Source: Paractinoplanes toevensis (GTDB taxonomy: Bacteria > Actinomycetota > Actinomycetes > Mycobacteriales > Micromonosporaceae). Taken from it: a DNA stretch of 58,802 bases. The position numbers and the translations under genes are program-made. Location: contig NZ_BOQN01000139.1 of NCBI RefSeq assembly GCF_018332695.1, forward strand, positions 1-58,802, given 5' to 3'. Shown here one piece after another: positions 1 to 7,665 of this stretch (position 1 is the first letter of the stretch; the number at the start of each line of letters is the position of its first letter). The notes below the pieces were generated by a model. It did not search any database and was not told the origin of the DNA. It worked only from the letters and a program-made list of their open reading frames with translations.

Positions 1-10
1 TCGAATCGGG

Positions 11-187
11 TCAAGCCCAGAACTGGCGGGAGCTGTCGGTGGCTCCGCCGCCCAAGTGGTGGTGGACGATCGCGTCGGGGAGTTCGACTATCAGGTCTAC
101 TACGTAGCTTCCGGAGTCCTTGGCCAGCTCGCCGTGGGCGAACTGCTTCACGGTGTACGGGCTCACCTGTGGTCTCACCGGGTCCAT
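11..187 (-). CDS. Small hypothetical protein (58 aa)
   Basis: A 58-codon frame starting MDPVRPQVSPYTVKQF and ending HLGGGATDSSRQFWA. It lies 30 bp downstream of the next gene on the same strand, so the two are probably co-transcribed. I do not recognise a family. There is no signal peptide or membrane segment. The ATG lies close to a weak purine-rich stretch, so the start is uncertain. The real gene may be somewhat shorter, or the frame may be non-coding; the protein-like composition and codirectional spacing favour a gene. Confidence 0.45.
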   Translation of the reverse strand: MDPVRPQVSPYTVKQFAHGELAKDSGSYVVDLIVELPDAIVHHHLGGGATDSSRQFWA

Positions 188-217
188 GAGCTCATGGTAT
201 TTGCGGTGGTCAGCGGG

Positions 218-613
218 TTAGCGGTCTTCGGCCAGTTCGCGTTCCAGGCGCTGCCACACGGGCTTGAGGTTGTAGACCGGGTCGGTGTCGGTTCCTACGA
301 AGCGGTAGCCGTTGTCCAGGCGCAGGTGCAGGCGGCCGGGGACCTCGGGGTATTCGAAGATCGTGGCCTGGTAGGGGCCTCGCCGGAACGTGCGCAGCAG
401 GGTGCGGTGGCTGTCGTCGACCGCGGTTATCAGGTCGGGGCGCCATCGCATCGGGGTGGCCAGGGGTGTGCCGGGGCCGGCCGGGTCGGTGTGCGCGCCG
501 ATGTGGGTGGGTTCGCAGTCGGCCGAGCAGAACCGGGATCCGGGCCGTGGTTCGGCCCCGCACGGGCATAGGGCCGTGCGGTGATCGATGCGCTGCACGA
601 TGTCGGCTGCCAT
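218..613 (-). CDS. Hypothetical protein with N-terminal zinc-ribbon-like cysteines
   Basis: 131 aa. Residues about 17-35 hold two cysteine pairs (CPCG, then FCSADC), which look like a small zinc-binding knuckle. The rest (SHRTLLRTFRRGPYQATIFE ... RLHLRLDNGYRFVGTDTDP) looks like a small mixed beta domain with no catalytic motif that I recognise. A possible -10 element (TACGCT, 622-627) ends eight bases before the ATG, so the message may be leaderless. It is probably co-transcribed with the 58-aa frame downstream. Function is unknown; nucleic-acid or protein binding through the metal site is only a guess. Confidence 0.7.
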   Translation of the reverse strand: MAADIVQRIDHRTALCPCGAEPRPGSRFCSADCEPTHIGAHTDPAGPGTPLATPMRWRPDLITAVDDSHRTLLRTFRRGPYQATIFEYPEVPGRLHLRLDNGYRFVGTDTDPVYNLKPVWQRLERELAEDR

Positions 614-684
614 CGCAATTCAGCGTAGGTCTGCCGCCTTTTGATCGCATGCCCCGTGGGGGTGGACCAGATCGCGAATGGCGC

Positions 685-1164
685 TTACCTCGGGGACGGT
701 GGGGCAACTACCTCGCGCCAGCGGGCCTCGGGGTCCTTCGCGGCTGGGGCGCAGGTCATCAGCTTGCCGTCGCGGGTGTGGCCCAGGGCGCCCGGAAGGG
801 TGCACGGCGTGCCGGAAACGACGCCCTCGTGGGTCTGGCCGGATGCGGGGGCTGCCGTGCCGGGGAAGACCGGCTTGCGGGGCATGTCGGAGAGCCAACC
901 GGCCGCCTGCGCCGCCTTTGCCGCCTTCGGTGTGGCGGTCCGGGTCGGCACGGTGATGGGCGGACCGACGGCGGGTGGGGCGGTGTCGGTTTCGTTGTTC
1001 GGCGTGGTGAGCGGCCCGGGGTTCGGCGAGGCCGCGGCCGGGAGGGGCTCGCCGTGGTCGGACAGGGCGCCCAGCGTCGCGATGACGCCGCCGCTGACGG
1101 CCAGGGCGGCCAGGAGCGTCAATATGGCCGCCGAGGGAGAGCGGCGGGGCTGCTGTTCGGTCAC
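685..1164 (-). CDS. Hypothetical membrane-anchored protein
   Basis: 159 aa, GTG start preceded by AAGG at suitable distance. A short basic N-terminus (TEQQPRRS) is followed by a hydrophobic segment at residues about 12-35, then a Pro/Thr/Ala-rich linker and a small C-terminal domain containing one cysteine pair (GTPCTLPG ... LMTCAPA). This suggests a protein held by one membrane helix with its C-terminus outside the cell and possibly a disulphide. No family recognised. The linker resembles wall-spanning linkers in actinobacterial exported proteins. Confidence 0.6.
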   Translation of the reverse strand: MTEQQPRRSPSAAILTLLAALAVSGGVIATLGALSDHGEPLPAAASPNPGPLTTPNNETDTAPPAVGPPITVPTRTATPKAAKAAQAAGWLSDMPRKPVFPGTAAPASGQTHEGVVSGTPCTLPGALGHTRDGKLMTCAPAAKDPEARWREVVAPPSPR

Positions 1165-1229
1165 CGGTACACCTTCTCGGCACTACCGTGCGTCGTCGAT
1201 GGGCCGTTAGTCCATAACGGAACCCCGGA

Positions 1230-1694
1230 TCAGGCAACTCTCAGGGTCAGGTGAGCCTCGCCGGGGTTACGGGTCGCGTTGATGGTCCAGCAACCCGCGA
1301 CCGGGAAGATCCAGCCGGTGCCCCACTCCTCGCCGGGGCGCTGGTAGGTGCTCCCGCCGTGCGGCTCGGGGCCCCAGCTGGGTTTCAGGAGGCTGCCGTC
1401 GGGCGCGGTCGCGGTCATCGTCAGGTCGCCGCCGCCGGTCATTCGCCAGGCGACCTTGATCTCCTGGCCGGCCACGATCCGGCCGCCGAAGAAGAGTGCC
1501 CACAGGGTTACACCGTCGCCCACGCCCTGCATCTCGGCGTCGGCCGGCAGGTCGGCTGTGGAGGGACAGGGCTGCGGCGAAGGGGCGGCCGGCGCCAGCA
1601 ACGCGGGCGACGGGGTGGGCGGAGCCGACGAGGGCGCCGACGAGCAGCTCGCCGACAGGACGAGCAGCAACAGGGTGGCGCTCAATCGGCGCAT
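1230..1694 (-). CDS. Putative lipoprotein
   Basis: 154 aa. The chosen ATG gives MRRLSATLLLLVLSASCSS, a type II signal peptide with lipobox LSAS-C (Cys at residue 17); a longer upstream extension in the same frame lacks protein character. After a Ser/Pro/Ala-rich spacer comes a beta-rich domain (GVTLWALFFGG, KVAWRMTGGGDLTM, GCWTINATRN) reminiscent of small immunoglobulin-like or ligand-binding lipoproteins. It begins 4 bp after the stop of the upstream hydrolase gene, so the two form an operon. It should be exported and lipid-anchored outside the membrane; ligand unknown. Confidence 0.75.
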   Translation of the reverse strand: MRRLSATLLLLVLSASCSSAPSSAPPTPSPALLAPAAPSPQPCPSTADLPADAEMQGVGDGVTLWALFFGGRIVAGQEIKVAWRMTGGGDLTMTATAPDGSLLKPSWGPEPHGGSTYQRPGEEWGTGWIFPVAGCWTINATRNPGEAHLTLRVA

Positions 1695-1698
1695 GACC

Positions 1699-2550
1699 TC
1701 ACTGTATTCCGGCCAGCCAGGTGACGATACGAGAAAGGAAGACCGATTGGTCGCCGTCCAGGTCGGCGATGGTGAAGGCGTGCGGCAGACCCTCGTACAC
1801 ATCGACCTGGGTTTTGATTCCGGCGGCCGTGGCCGCCTCGGCGAAGCGCAACGTGTCGTCCAGCAGTGCCTCCGCCGAGCCGACGGCCAGCAACAGCGGC
1901 GGCAGCACGCTCAGGTTGCCGAAGATCGGCGATTGCGGCGCCCGGTCGGCGGGCGCGCCCTGAAGATATTGGCCGACCAGGAAACCGAGCATGCGGCGGT
2001 CGACCCCGGAGTCGGTGACCGCGTTGGTGTCGATCGACGGACTTTGCAGCGACAGGTCGGTGACCGGGGAGACCGCGATCAGACCGGCCGGCCGGGAAGC
2101 CTCGTCGAGGCCGAGCATCGCGCCGAGCGCCAGGCTGCCGCCGGAGGACTCGCTGTAGAGGACCACCCGCGAGGGCGGCACGTGCTCGACCAACGCCTGA
2201 TAAGCAGCGATCACCGTTTCCAGCGCGGCCGGGAACGGTGACTCGGGAGCCAGCGGATAGTGCACGACCAGCACGGGACGGCCGGTCGCCTGGGACAGTC
2301 TGGCGGCGAAGAGGTTCATCAGCGCCGGCATGCGGTGGGCGAACCCACCGCCGTGCACATAGACCAGCACGCCGCGCTCGATCGAGGCACCCGGCGCGGT
2401 CACCCAGTGCTCCCCCACCAGCAGCGGCGGCGTCAGCGAGACCTCGGCGGGCAGCGTGAGGTCGCGGCCGCCCAGGCCGGTGATGGCCGCGAAGACGGTC
2501 TCGCGGTCCTGCGGGGTGGTGGGGATGCGGTGGAGGTCCATGCCGGACAT
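1699..2550 (-). CDS. Alpha/beta hydrolase (HSL/acetyl esterase-like)
   Basis: 283 aa. It shows the hormone-sensitive-lipase family layout: oxyanion motif HGGG at residues 66-69, a nucleophile elbow SESSGG (Ser135, in place of the usual GDSAGG), an acidic residue after VGSAEALLDD and the catalytic histidine in GLPHAF near the C-terminus. Such enzymes hydrolyse short-chain esters in the cytosol; the substrate here cannot be read from sequence. A second ATG three codons in (MDLHRI) is an alternative start. It is the first gene of a two-gene unit with the lipoprotein downstream. Confidence 0.85.
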   Translation of the reverse strand: MSGMDLHRIPTTPQDRETVFAAITGLGGRDLTLPAEVSLTPPLLVGEHWVTAPGASIERGVLVYVHGGGFAHRMPALMNLFAARLSQATGRPVLVVHYPLAPESPFPAALETVIAAYQALVEHVPPSRVVLYSESSGGSLALGAMLGLDEASRPAGLIAVSPVTDLSLQSPSIDTNAVTDSGVDRRMLGFLVGQYLQGAPADRAPQSPIFGNLSVLPPLLLAVGSAEALLDDTLRFAEAATAAGIKTQVDVYEGLPHAFTIADLDGDQSVFLSRIVTWLAGIQ

Positions 2551-2582
2551 CTACCCGCCGGACTCCGCCGCCGGCAACCGGA

Positions 2583-2816
2583 TTACCGCCTCGAGGAAGG
2601 GGCGCAGCTGGGTCGCAAGTCGTTAAGGATCTCTTGCTCGTCCACGCCGAAACGGGCGGCGACCCGGGCTGCTACCACCTCGTGCGGCGCATATCCGTTA
2701 CCGTCCGCATCTGTCAGCCAGGCCACCTGTGACCGGCCGAACCGGGACTCCGCCCAGGTCTTGAAGGCTGCCGTGCGGTCAACGAGAGTGTTGTCCAGAT
2801 CGATGAGCAGCAACAT
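2583..2816 (-). pseudogene. HAD-family hydrolase, N-terminal fragment
   Basis: The frame opens MLLLIDLDNTLVDR, which is HAD motif I (DxDxT), and continues through a cap-like helical stretch to about residue 68 before stopping at residue 77. In the adjacent frame the same DNA reads LRPFLEAVIRLP, which looks like the natural continuation, then stops at about 2550-2570. Motifs II-IV are missing. I therefore read it as a truncated and possibly frameshifted remnant of a HAD phosphatase of about 220-240 aa. A functional 77-aa protein is unlikely because the catalytic lysine and second aspartate pair are absent. Confidence 0.65.
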
Positions 2817-2840
2817 CGATCGATGATAGGAGACACGAAC

Positions 2841-3149
2841 GTGCTGACATTCACGAACGCGGCGGAACAGGCGGCGTGGACGCTGGCGGAGGCGCTCACC
2901 GACAAGGGTTTCGCCGCCATGAAACAGGCCGAGGAAGCCGCCGAGGCGTTCCAGTCCGGGAAGATGGCGATGCGCCGGCAGTTCAAGGCGCGCGGCCTGT
3001 CCCAGATCGACGCCGACATCCGCTGGTCGGGCACCACTCAGGCGAAGAAGGCACTGTCCGACAACGAGTGGTACATGGCGCAGGCCGCGATGTACAACGA
3101 GGCGGCGGGCGTGCAGTACGCCAAGGCGCTCTATCTCAAGCGGGGCTAG
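2841..3149 (+). CDS. Hypothetical helical protein
   Basis: 102 aa from the GTG at 2841, chosen because AGGAGA at 2828-2833 lies seven bases upstream; an ATG at 2823 lies before that ribosome binding site. The protein is Ala/Glu/Lys-rich and predicted largely helical (AAEQAAWTLAEALTDKGF ... NEWYMAQAAMYNEAAGVQYA), with no cysteines, signal peptide or membrane segment. Its style recalls small structural proteins of actinophages, but no other phage gene is nearby. It is divergent from the HAD fragment and overlaps the stop of the following convergent gene by 4 bp. Confidence 0.7.
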   Translation: MLTFTNAAEQAAWTLAEALTDKGFAAMKQAEEAAEAFQSGKMAMRRQFKARGLSQIDADIRWSGTTQAKKALSDNEWYMAQAAMYNEAAGVQYAKALYLKRG

Positions 3150-3562
3150 GCCGCTCGGTGCCGCAGCGTGGCGACCGTCGAGCCGGCGAGCGCCAGCAGG
3201 CAGTCGGGGAGCTGGCCGTCGGCGATGGCCGCACCGAACAGGGCCTCGCCGGTCGGGACGTCGCCGTTCATGTAGGCGCTGACGAAGCGGGCCACCCAGC
3301 GCTTGTCGTACCGCGCGTCGTCGATGCCGGGGAAATCCAGCGTCCAGGCGCCGCCCGACGGCACCTGACCGACCATCGTGGCGGCCAGACACCAGGCCAC
3401 GTCCCACGCCCCGACGACGCCGGAACGGTCGACGACCGCGTCGAACGTGCCGACCACCGCGTCGCTGTCACCGCTGAGCGCACTCTGCAGGACGAGCGCC
3501 GCGTCATCGAACGCGTGCTGTGGTACCTCCGTCACGTGAAGAAAGGTACGTGGATCGGTCAA
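3146..3562 (-). CDS. Hypothetical protein
   Basis: 138 aa, mostly helical, with a run of small residues and no recognised motif (AFDDAALVLQSALSGDS ... WDVAWCLAATMVGQV ... ALFGAAIADGQLPD). It may fold as an alpha solenoid-like bundle. No export signal. A GTG a few codons inside the frame (VTEVPQ) is another possible start. It overlaps the stop of the helical protein on the other strand by 4 bp. Function unknown. Confidence 0.6.
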   Translation of the reverse strand: MTDPRTFLHVTEVPQHAFDDAALVLQSALSGDSDAVVGTFDAVVDRSGVVGAWDVAWCLAATMVGQVPSGGAWTLDFPGIDDARYDKRWVARFVSAYMNGDVPTGEALFGAAIADGQLPDCLLALAGSTVATLRHRAA

Positions 3563-3597
3563 GGCGCGCTCGCCGACCGCTCAACTGGCGCGGGAAT

Positions 3598-4014
3598 TCA
3601 CGCTCCGCGCAGAAGACAGGTGATCCGGGCCGTGCAGACCCGCTCCCCGGCGTCGTCGGTGATGACCACCTCGTAGGTGGCCATCGTGCGGCCGCGATGC
3701 ACGGGGGTGGCCACGCCGGTGACGACCCCGGAACGGGCGCCCTTGTGGTGGGTGGCGTTGATGTCGACGCCGACCGCGAACGGCCGGTCGACGGTCTGGC
3801 CGTGCAGCACCGCACCCACCGACCCGAGCGTCTCGGCGAGCACGCAGGAGGCGCCGCCGTGCAGCAGGCCGTAGGGCTGGGTGTTGCCCTCGACCGGCAT
3901 GGTGCCGACGATCCGCTCCGGCGAGGCCTCGGTGATCTGGAGGCCCATCCGCTCGCCGAGGGTGCCACCGCCTCCGCTGAAGAGGTCTTTGATGCTCTCG
4001 GGAGCGATATCCAT
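3598..4014 (-). CDS. Hotdog-fold thioesterase (PaaI/4HBT type)
   Basis: 138 aa. The core has the hotdog pattern: GNTQPYGLLHGGASCVLAET (the HGG loop before the central helix), then VGVDINATHHKGAR, and VTGVATPVHRGRTMATYEV. Members hydrolyse acyl-CoA or aryl-CoA thioesters; the HGGxxxxLAE arrangement is typical of the PaaI / YbaW-like actinobacterial subgroup. The ATG at 4014 is used here, but a TTG at 4023 lies five bases after a strong GGGAGG, so translation may start there and add three residues. It is divergent from the Asp-Gly repeat protein. Confidence 0.85.
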   Translation of the reverse strand: MDIAPESIKDLFSGGGGTLGERMGLQITEASPERIVGTMPVEGNTQPYGLLHGGASCVLAETLGSVGAVLHGQTVDRPFAVGVDINATHHKGARSGVVTGVATPVHRGRTMATYEVVITDDAGERVCTARITCLLRGA

Positions 4015-4137
4015 GAGCGGCAACGTTACCTCCCGCTGCGCGGCTTTCCTGCGACTTCGATCACATCGCCCGGGTCGCGCGGGTGGTCCGCTGGCCCTAC
4101 TGTTTCGCGAGACCGACCAGCCCCTTGAGGAGATCCC

Positions 4138-4386
4138 ATGACCGAGCCGCAGGAGACCGTCGAGACTCGTGGTGACGAGCGCGTCGACCTGATCGCCAAC
4201 GACACGACCGGCGACGGCAAGCCCGACGTGTGGGTGGCCGACACCGATGGCGACGGCAAGCCCGACCTGTTCCAGTTCGACACCGACGGCGACGGCAAGG
4301 TCGACATCACGATGGTCGACCTCGACCAGGACGGTAACCCGGAGACGATCGTCGACGGCGACGGCGGCCTTCCGCCGCAGGTCTAG
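4138..4386 (+). CDS. Small Asp-Gly repeat, EF-hand-like calcium-binding protein
   Basis: 82 aa, very acidic. Four tandem modules of roughly 10-12 residues carry the pattern D-x-D/T-G-D-G-K-P-D: TTGDGKPDVWVADTDGDGKP, then DLFQFDTDGDGKVDITMVDL, then DQDGNPETIV. Each matches the DxDxDG loop of calcium-binding EF-hand, dockerin or thrombospondin type 3 repeats, and alternate beta strands (VWVAD, LFQFD, ITMVD). There is no signal peptide, so it should be cytosolic, unlike most proteins of this repeat type. Its stop overlaps the end of the convergent protease gene by 4 bp. It could be an intracellular calcium buffer or sensor; that is inference. Confidence 0.8.
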   Translation: MTEPQETVETRGDERVDLIANDTTGDGKPDVWVADTDGDGKPDLFQFDTDGDGKVDITMVDLDQDGNPETIVDGDGGLPPQV

Positions 4387-5642
4387 GCCCCGCCCAACGC
4401 GGACAGAGCGACCCAGAGGACGGCGATCGCCACCACGGTGGTGACGATGGTGGAGGCCGTGTGCCGCCACGATCGAGGACCGGCGATCGCCTCCGGATGG
4501 CCGAGCCCGCGCAGCACCCTGCGTTGCACACGGATGTGCTCGCAGGTCGTGTGCCGTTCCGACGAAGAGGCACGGCTCAACTCGACGGCCAGCCGCGCCT
4601 GCGCGCGCTGCAGACGGCGTACGGCATGGCGGCCTGCACGCCCGGCGCTCTCCCCGGCCAACCGCCGGGCGGAAGCCCGCGCCGAACCGGAACCCAGCAC
4701 CCTCATCTCGCTTTCCGTGATCAGCTCGGGATCGCGCAGCGTGGCCAGGTGCCCCACGTAGTACTCGGCCTCCCGGTCGTGCGCGCGCCGCACCAGCCAC
4801 AGGATCAGCAGCAGCGGTGGCAGGCCCTTGAGCACCAGCACCGCGAGCAGCGCCAGCGCACCGTTGCCGAGGCCGTCGATGAGCAGCGGCGAGTTCCACA
4901 GCGCGTGCGAGGCCCAGGCGCCCAGCCAGGCCAGCACCGCCACCCCGATCCGGCGCGCGGGCCGCCGGTCGCGACGCACCACGAGGTAACCGATGCCGGC
5001 CCCGGCCAGCGCACCGAACAGGGTGTGACTCCACACCCCGGACACGAAGCCGCGCAGCAGGAAGGTCGCGATCACCGGCTGGATCTGATCGCCCTGCCCG
5101 GCCAGCGCGACCGCGCCGACCGCGAACACGATGTCCTCGGCGATCTGGAAACCGAGGCCGACCATCGCGCCGTAGACGACCCCGTCCAGCACGCTGTTGA
5201 TCTGCGGCCGGGCGATCAGCACGATCACCACCACGCCGAGCGTCTTGGCGATCTCCTCCACCGCCGGTCCGGCCAGCGCGGCCCCCCAACCGGCCGCGAG
5301 CTGCGGCGAGCCGAGCTTGGCGATCAGGTTCTCGCCGGCGGTGCCGGCCGGGATGGAAACGCTGGTGGCGACCAGCGCACCCCAGGCAAAGGCCAGCACG
5401 AGCAGCTCGATGGGCTCCCGCTCGAGAAAATCCAATTCCCGGACAACCCACCAGAACGGTACGGCGAGCAGCGCGAACAACAGCACCGCGGTGACCGTGG
5501 CGATCGGGTACGCGGTGGCGAACCGGGCGGTGATCAGCGTCATCCGCACCGCCCCGGCCAGCAGCAGGGCCGCCACCACCCAGAACGCCGGCACCCGGGC
5601 CAGCGCCGCCGCCCGGCCGGGTCGTACCTCGGCCGAGATCAC
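4383..5642 (-). CDS. PrsW family intramembrane metalloprotease
   Basis: 419 aa polytopic membrane protein with about eight hydrophobic segments in residues 10-300 and a basic cytoplasmic C-terminal region, then a last hydrophobic segment. The PrsW catalytic signatures are present: EE in GPAVEEIAKT, the FxxxE helix (GFQIAEDIVFA), and membrane histidines in GVWSHTLFGA and ASHALWNSP. The family clips anti-sigma factors or other membrane proteins within the bilayer. It overlaps the stop of the upstream gene by ATGA (5639-5642), so the two are translationally coupled. No sigma/anti-sigma pair lies nearby; the substrate is unknown. Confidence 0.9.
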   Translation of the reverse strand: MISAEVRPGRAAALARVPAFWVVAALLLAGAVRMTLITARFATAYPIATVTAVLLFALLAVPFWWVVRELDFLEREPIELLVLAFAWGALVATSVSIPAGTAGENLIAKLGSPQLAAGWGAALAGPAVEEIAKTLGVVVIVLIARPQINSVLDGVVYGAMVGLGFQIAEDIVFAVGAVALAGQGDQIQPVIATFLLRGFVSGVWSHTLFGALAGAGIGYLVVRRDRRPARRIGVAVLAWLGAWASHALWNSPLLIDGLGNGALALLAVLVLKGLPPLLLILWLVRRAHDREAEYYVGHLATLRDPELITESEMRVLGSGSARASARRLAGESAGRAGRHAVRRLQRAQARLAVELSRASSSERHTTCEHIRVQRRVLRGLGHPEAIAGPRSWRHTASTIVTTVVAIAVLWVALSALGGA

Positions 5643-6205
5643 CGGGCGGTCCCGTCCACCCGGAGGGTGCGGGTGCTGGCCTCGATCTGCGGCAACGTGC
5701 GCCCGAGGTCGAGATCGTTGCCGCTGATGATGACCTCGATGGTGAGGCCGTCGCCGACGAAGACGGCGTATCGGCCGCCCCGGCCGGGCGCGGTGTAGCC
5801 GCCCTGCAGCCCGTCCAGCCCGCCGATCGTGCCGACCGCGAGCTGGGAGCCGGTGACCTGATAGCCGGGGGTGCCGGTGATCCGCTGGCGGAGCCGGGTC
5901 GCGGCGGTGTCGAGGTTGCCGTCGAACGGCCGGACCGCGATGCGGTACTGGACCGCGCCGAGTCGGAACAGGGCCGAACCCATCGTGTCGCCGGGACGGG
6001 TGCCGGTCACGTCGAGGGTCGCTCCGGACGGCGGCACCACGGTGACCCCGGCGCCGACGTCGACCGGAATGCCGGACCGCAGCGGGCGCTCGGCCGAGAA
6101 CGCCCGATCGACGGCCGGCAGCCCGAAGGCCAGTCCGGCGAGGGTCGCGACCACCCCGAATGTACCGACGAGATCCTTCAGCTCACGCCCCGTGATCCTC
6201 GCCAT
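5639..6205 (-). CDS. Membrane-anchored hypothetical protein coupled to PrsW
   Basis: 188 aa. A cytoplasmic start (MARITGRELKDLVG) leads into one hydrophobic segment at residues about 13-32, followed by an extracytoplasmic domain of beta-rich character (VDVGAGVTVVPPSGATLDVT ... YAVFVGDGLTIEVIISGNDLD). The layout, one helix plus an outer domain next to an intramembrane protease, would suit a substrate or regulator of that protease; this is inference from coupling. It is the first gene of the two-gene unit. Confidence 0.75.
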   Translation of the reverse strand: MARITGRELKDLVGTFGVVATLAGLAFGLPAVDRAFSAERPLRSGIPVDVGAGVTVVPPSGATLDVTGTRPGDTMGSALFRLGAVQYRIAVRPFDGNLDTAATRLRQRITGTPGYQVTGSQLAVGTIGGLDGLQGGYTAPGRGGRYAVFVGDGLTIEVIISGNDLDLGRTLPQIEASTRTLRVDGTAR

Positions 6206-6240
6206 GCCACAACGCTAATCGGGCCGGAGCATTAAGCCAC

Positions 6241-6426
6241 TTAGGAGGGTGATTTGTCCGTTAGATACCCAGGCGGCACGGCGGCGGTCAGCCAGACACC
6301 GTTCTCGCTGCGGTGAAAGACGTAGCGTTCGCGTCGAGCGTGAGCCCGGCGGTCTCCGGCCGGTGCCGCAGGACCAGCGAGATTCGCCGGCTTGACCCGT
6401 TTCTGCTCGGGAGACAGGTCGCTCAC
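6241..6426 (-). CDS. Small basic protein translationally coupled to a methyltransferase
   Basis: 61 aa. The GTG start (6424-6426) overlaps the TGA of the methyltransferase gene as GTGA, which is the evidence that this short frame is translated. The N-terminal half is Pro/Ala/Arg-rich; the C-terminal half (RRERYVFHRSENGVWLTAAV, then PPGYLTDK) looks like a genuine short domain. The NGVWLT..VPP..YL pattern reminds me of the tail of Tpt1/KptA RNA 2'-phosphotransferases, but this is memory of a motif only and the rest of that fold is missing. It could be a decayed domain. Confidence 0.5.
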   Translation of the reverse strand: MSDLSPEQKRVKPANLAGPAAPAGDRRAHARRERYVFHRSENGVWLTAAVPPGYLTDKSPS

Positions 6427-7202
6427 CGCGTCAGTTCCATGACCGCGAGGTAATAGGGCCGATCCCTGTCGTCGATCGACCTCAGGCGCCAGCGGCTGCC
6501 CGCCAGTAGGGCCTCCAGCTCCGCGGGCGAGCAGTTCAGGTAGTCGAACCACTCGGTGGCCAGCAACCGGTAGCGCAGCCGCAGCCGCAACTGGCCGCCG
6601 ATCCGGCCGGCCTCCCGGTTGCGCCGGTGATAGGCGACGTGCACCGGGTCGGTGGTGCCGTAGGGGTCGGTGCCCTGGGCCACGATCCGGGCGCCCGGCT
6701 TGGCCAGCCGGGCGAGGGCATCCAGCAGCACCGGGGCCCGCTCGGGCCCCTCGAACAGCCCGAGGTTGTTGCCGAGCAGCAGGAAGGTGTCGTATCGGGT
6801 GGCCGCGCCCTCGGCGTACGCGTCGACGCCGGTGACCACCGTGTCGCGCAGGCCGCGCCGCCGGGCGATCTCGATCGCCCCCGGCGAGGTGTCCAGGCCG
6901 GTCACCGCGATGCCGCGCCGCTGAAGCTCGACCGCCACGCGGCCGGCGCCGGTGCCGATGTCGAGCACCTGGCCACGGCAGAGCTTGACCGCGCGGTGGT
7001 CGTGCGGCTGCCACTCCTCGGGTCCGCCCAGGTAGTGATCGGCGGGCGCGCCGTTGATCAGACCGTCGTCCCGCTCGATCACCTCGATGACCGGTCGCGG
7101 CACCCGGCCACCGGCCAGCGGCCGCGGTCCCACTCCGGTTCGGACGGCGTACGCGTCTCGGATCATCTCGCCGAAGACGTCGCCTATCGGCGGCTGCTCC
7201 AT
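6423..7202 (-). CDS. Class I SAM-dependent methyltransferase
   Basis: 259 aa. The start MEQPPIGDVFGEMI was chosen because the upstream part of the frame is antisense to a real gene. Motif I is VLDIGTGAGRVAVELQRRG, followed by TGLDTSPGAIEIARRRG (motif II acidic residue) and a motif IV-like FLLLGNNLGLFEGPE. This is the Methyltransf_11/25 type, acting on a small molecule or unknown acceptor in the cytosol. Its start is only 18 bp from the start of the divergent gene, so both promoters overlap. It ends in a GTGA overlap with the 61-aa frame. Confidence 0.85.
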   Translation of the reverse strand: MEQPPIGDVFGEMIRDAYAVRTGVGPRPLAGGRVPRPVIEVIERDDGLINGAPADHYLGGPEEWQPHDHRAVKLCRGQVLDIGTGAGRVAVELQRRGIAVTGLDTSPGAIEIARRRGLRDTVVTGVDAYAEGAATRYDTFLLLGNNLGLFEGPERAPVLLDALARLAKPGARIVAQGTDPYGTTDPVHVAYHRRNREAGRIGGQLRLRLRYRLLATEWFDYLNCSPAELEALLAGSRWRLRSIDDRDRPYYLAVMELTR

Positions 7203-7220
7203 GGTCACTACTCTTGGCAT

Positions 7221-7592
7221 ATGCCGTCTCTGGAGCAACTCGGTTCCGAGAAGTACGTCCTGCTGACCACGTTCCGCCGAGATGGCCGGGCGGTGGCGAC
7301 CCCGATCTGGGTCATGCCGGACGGTGCCGGGGTGGCGTTCTGGACCGTCCGTGACAGCGGAAAGGTCAAGCGCATCCGCAACAGCGGGCGGGTCACGCTC
7401 ACCGCCTGCGACATGCGCGGCAATCCCCGCGGCGAGACGGTCGAGGCGACCGCCCGGCTGGGCGACGCCTCGGACAAGTCCCGGGTCGGCAAGGCCTTGA
7501 TGAAGAAGTACGGCCTGATGGGCCGCCTTACCTACCTCGGCAGCCGACTCCGGCGCGGCGCCGACGGGACAGTGATCATCCTCGCCGACTGA
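7221..7592 (+). CDS. PPOX-class flavin/F420-dependent oxidoreductase
   Basis: 123 aa. The split beta-barrel pattern of the pyridoxamine 5'-phosphate oxidase-like family is clear: EKYVLLTTFRRDGRAVATPI, then WVMPDGAGVAFWTVRDSGKV, then KRIRNSGRVTLTACD. This length and the TFR.DGR..ATPIW signature are typical of actinobacterial TIGR03666-like members that bind FMN or F420. Substrate unknown. There is almost no leader and no clear ribosome binding site before the ATG, suggesting a leaderless message. A hairpin at 7598-7631 follows. Confidence 0.85.
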   Translation: MPSLEQLGSEKYVLLTTFRRDGRAVATPIWVMPDGAGVAFWTVRDSGKVKRIRNSGRVTLTACDMRGNPRGETVEATARLGDASDKSRVGKALMKKYGLMGRLTYLGSRLRRGADGTVIILAD

Positions 7593-7597
7593 CGAAG

Positions 7598-7631
7598 AAG
7601 GGGCGATCGCCTTCCCCAGCGCTCGCCCCTT
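7598..7631. terminator. Bidirectional terminator hairpin
   Basis: A 9-bp perfect stem (AAGGGGCGA / TCGCCCCTT) with a 16-nt loop lies between the convergent oxidoreductase gene and bldC, and can serve both. Confidence 0.65.
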
Positions 7632-7665
7632 GCAACGATTTCGTCCTTGATCGACCGAGGTCCGT

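Noticed and set aside
56..571. 171-codon plus-strand frame at the left end
   Set aside because: It is antisense to two codirectional minus-strand genes, one with a clear cysteine motif; its composition is Val/Gly/Arg-rich noise.
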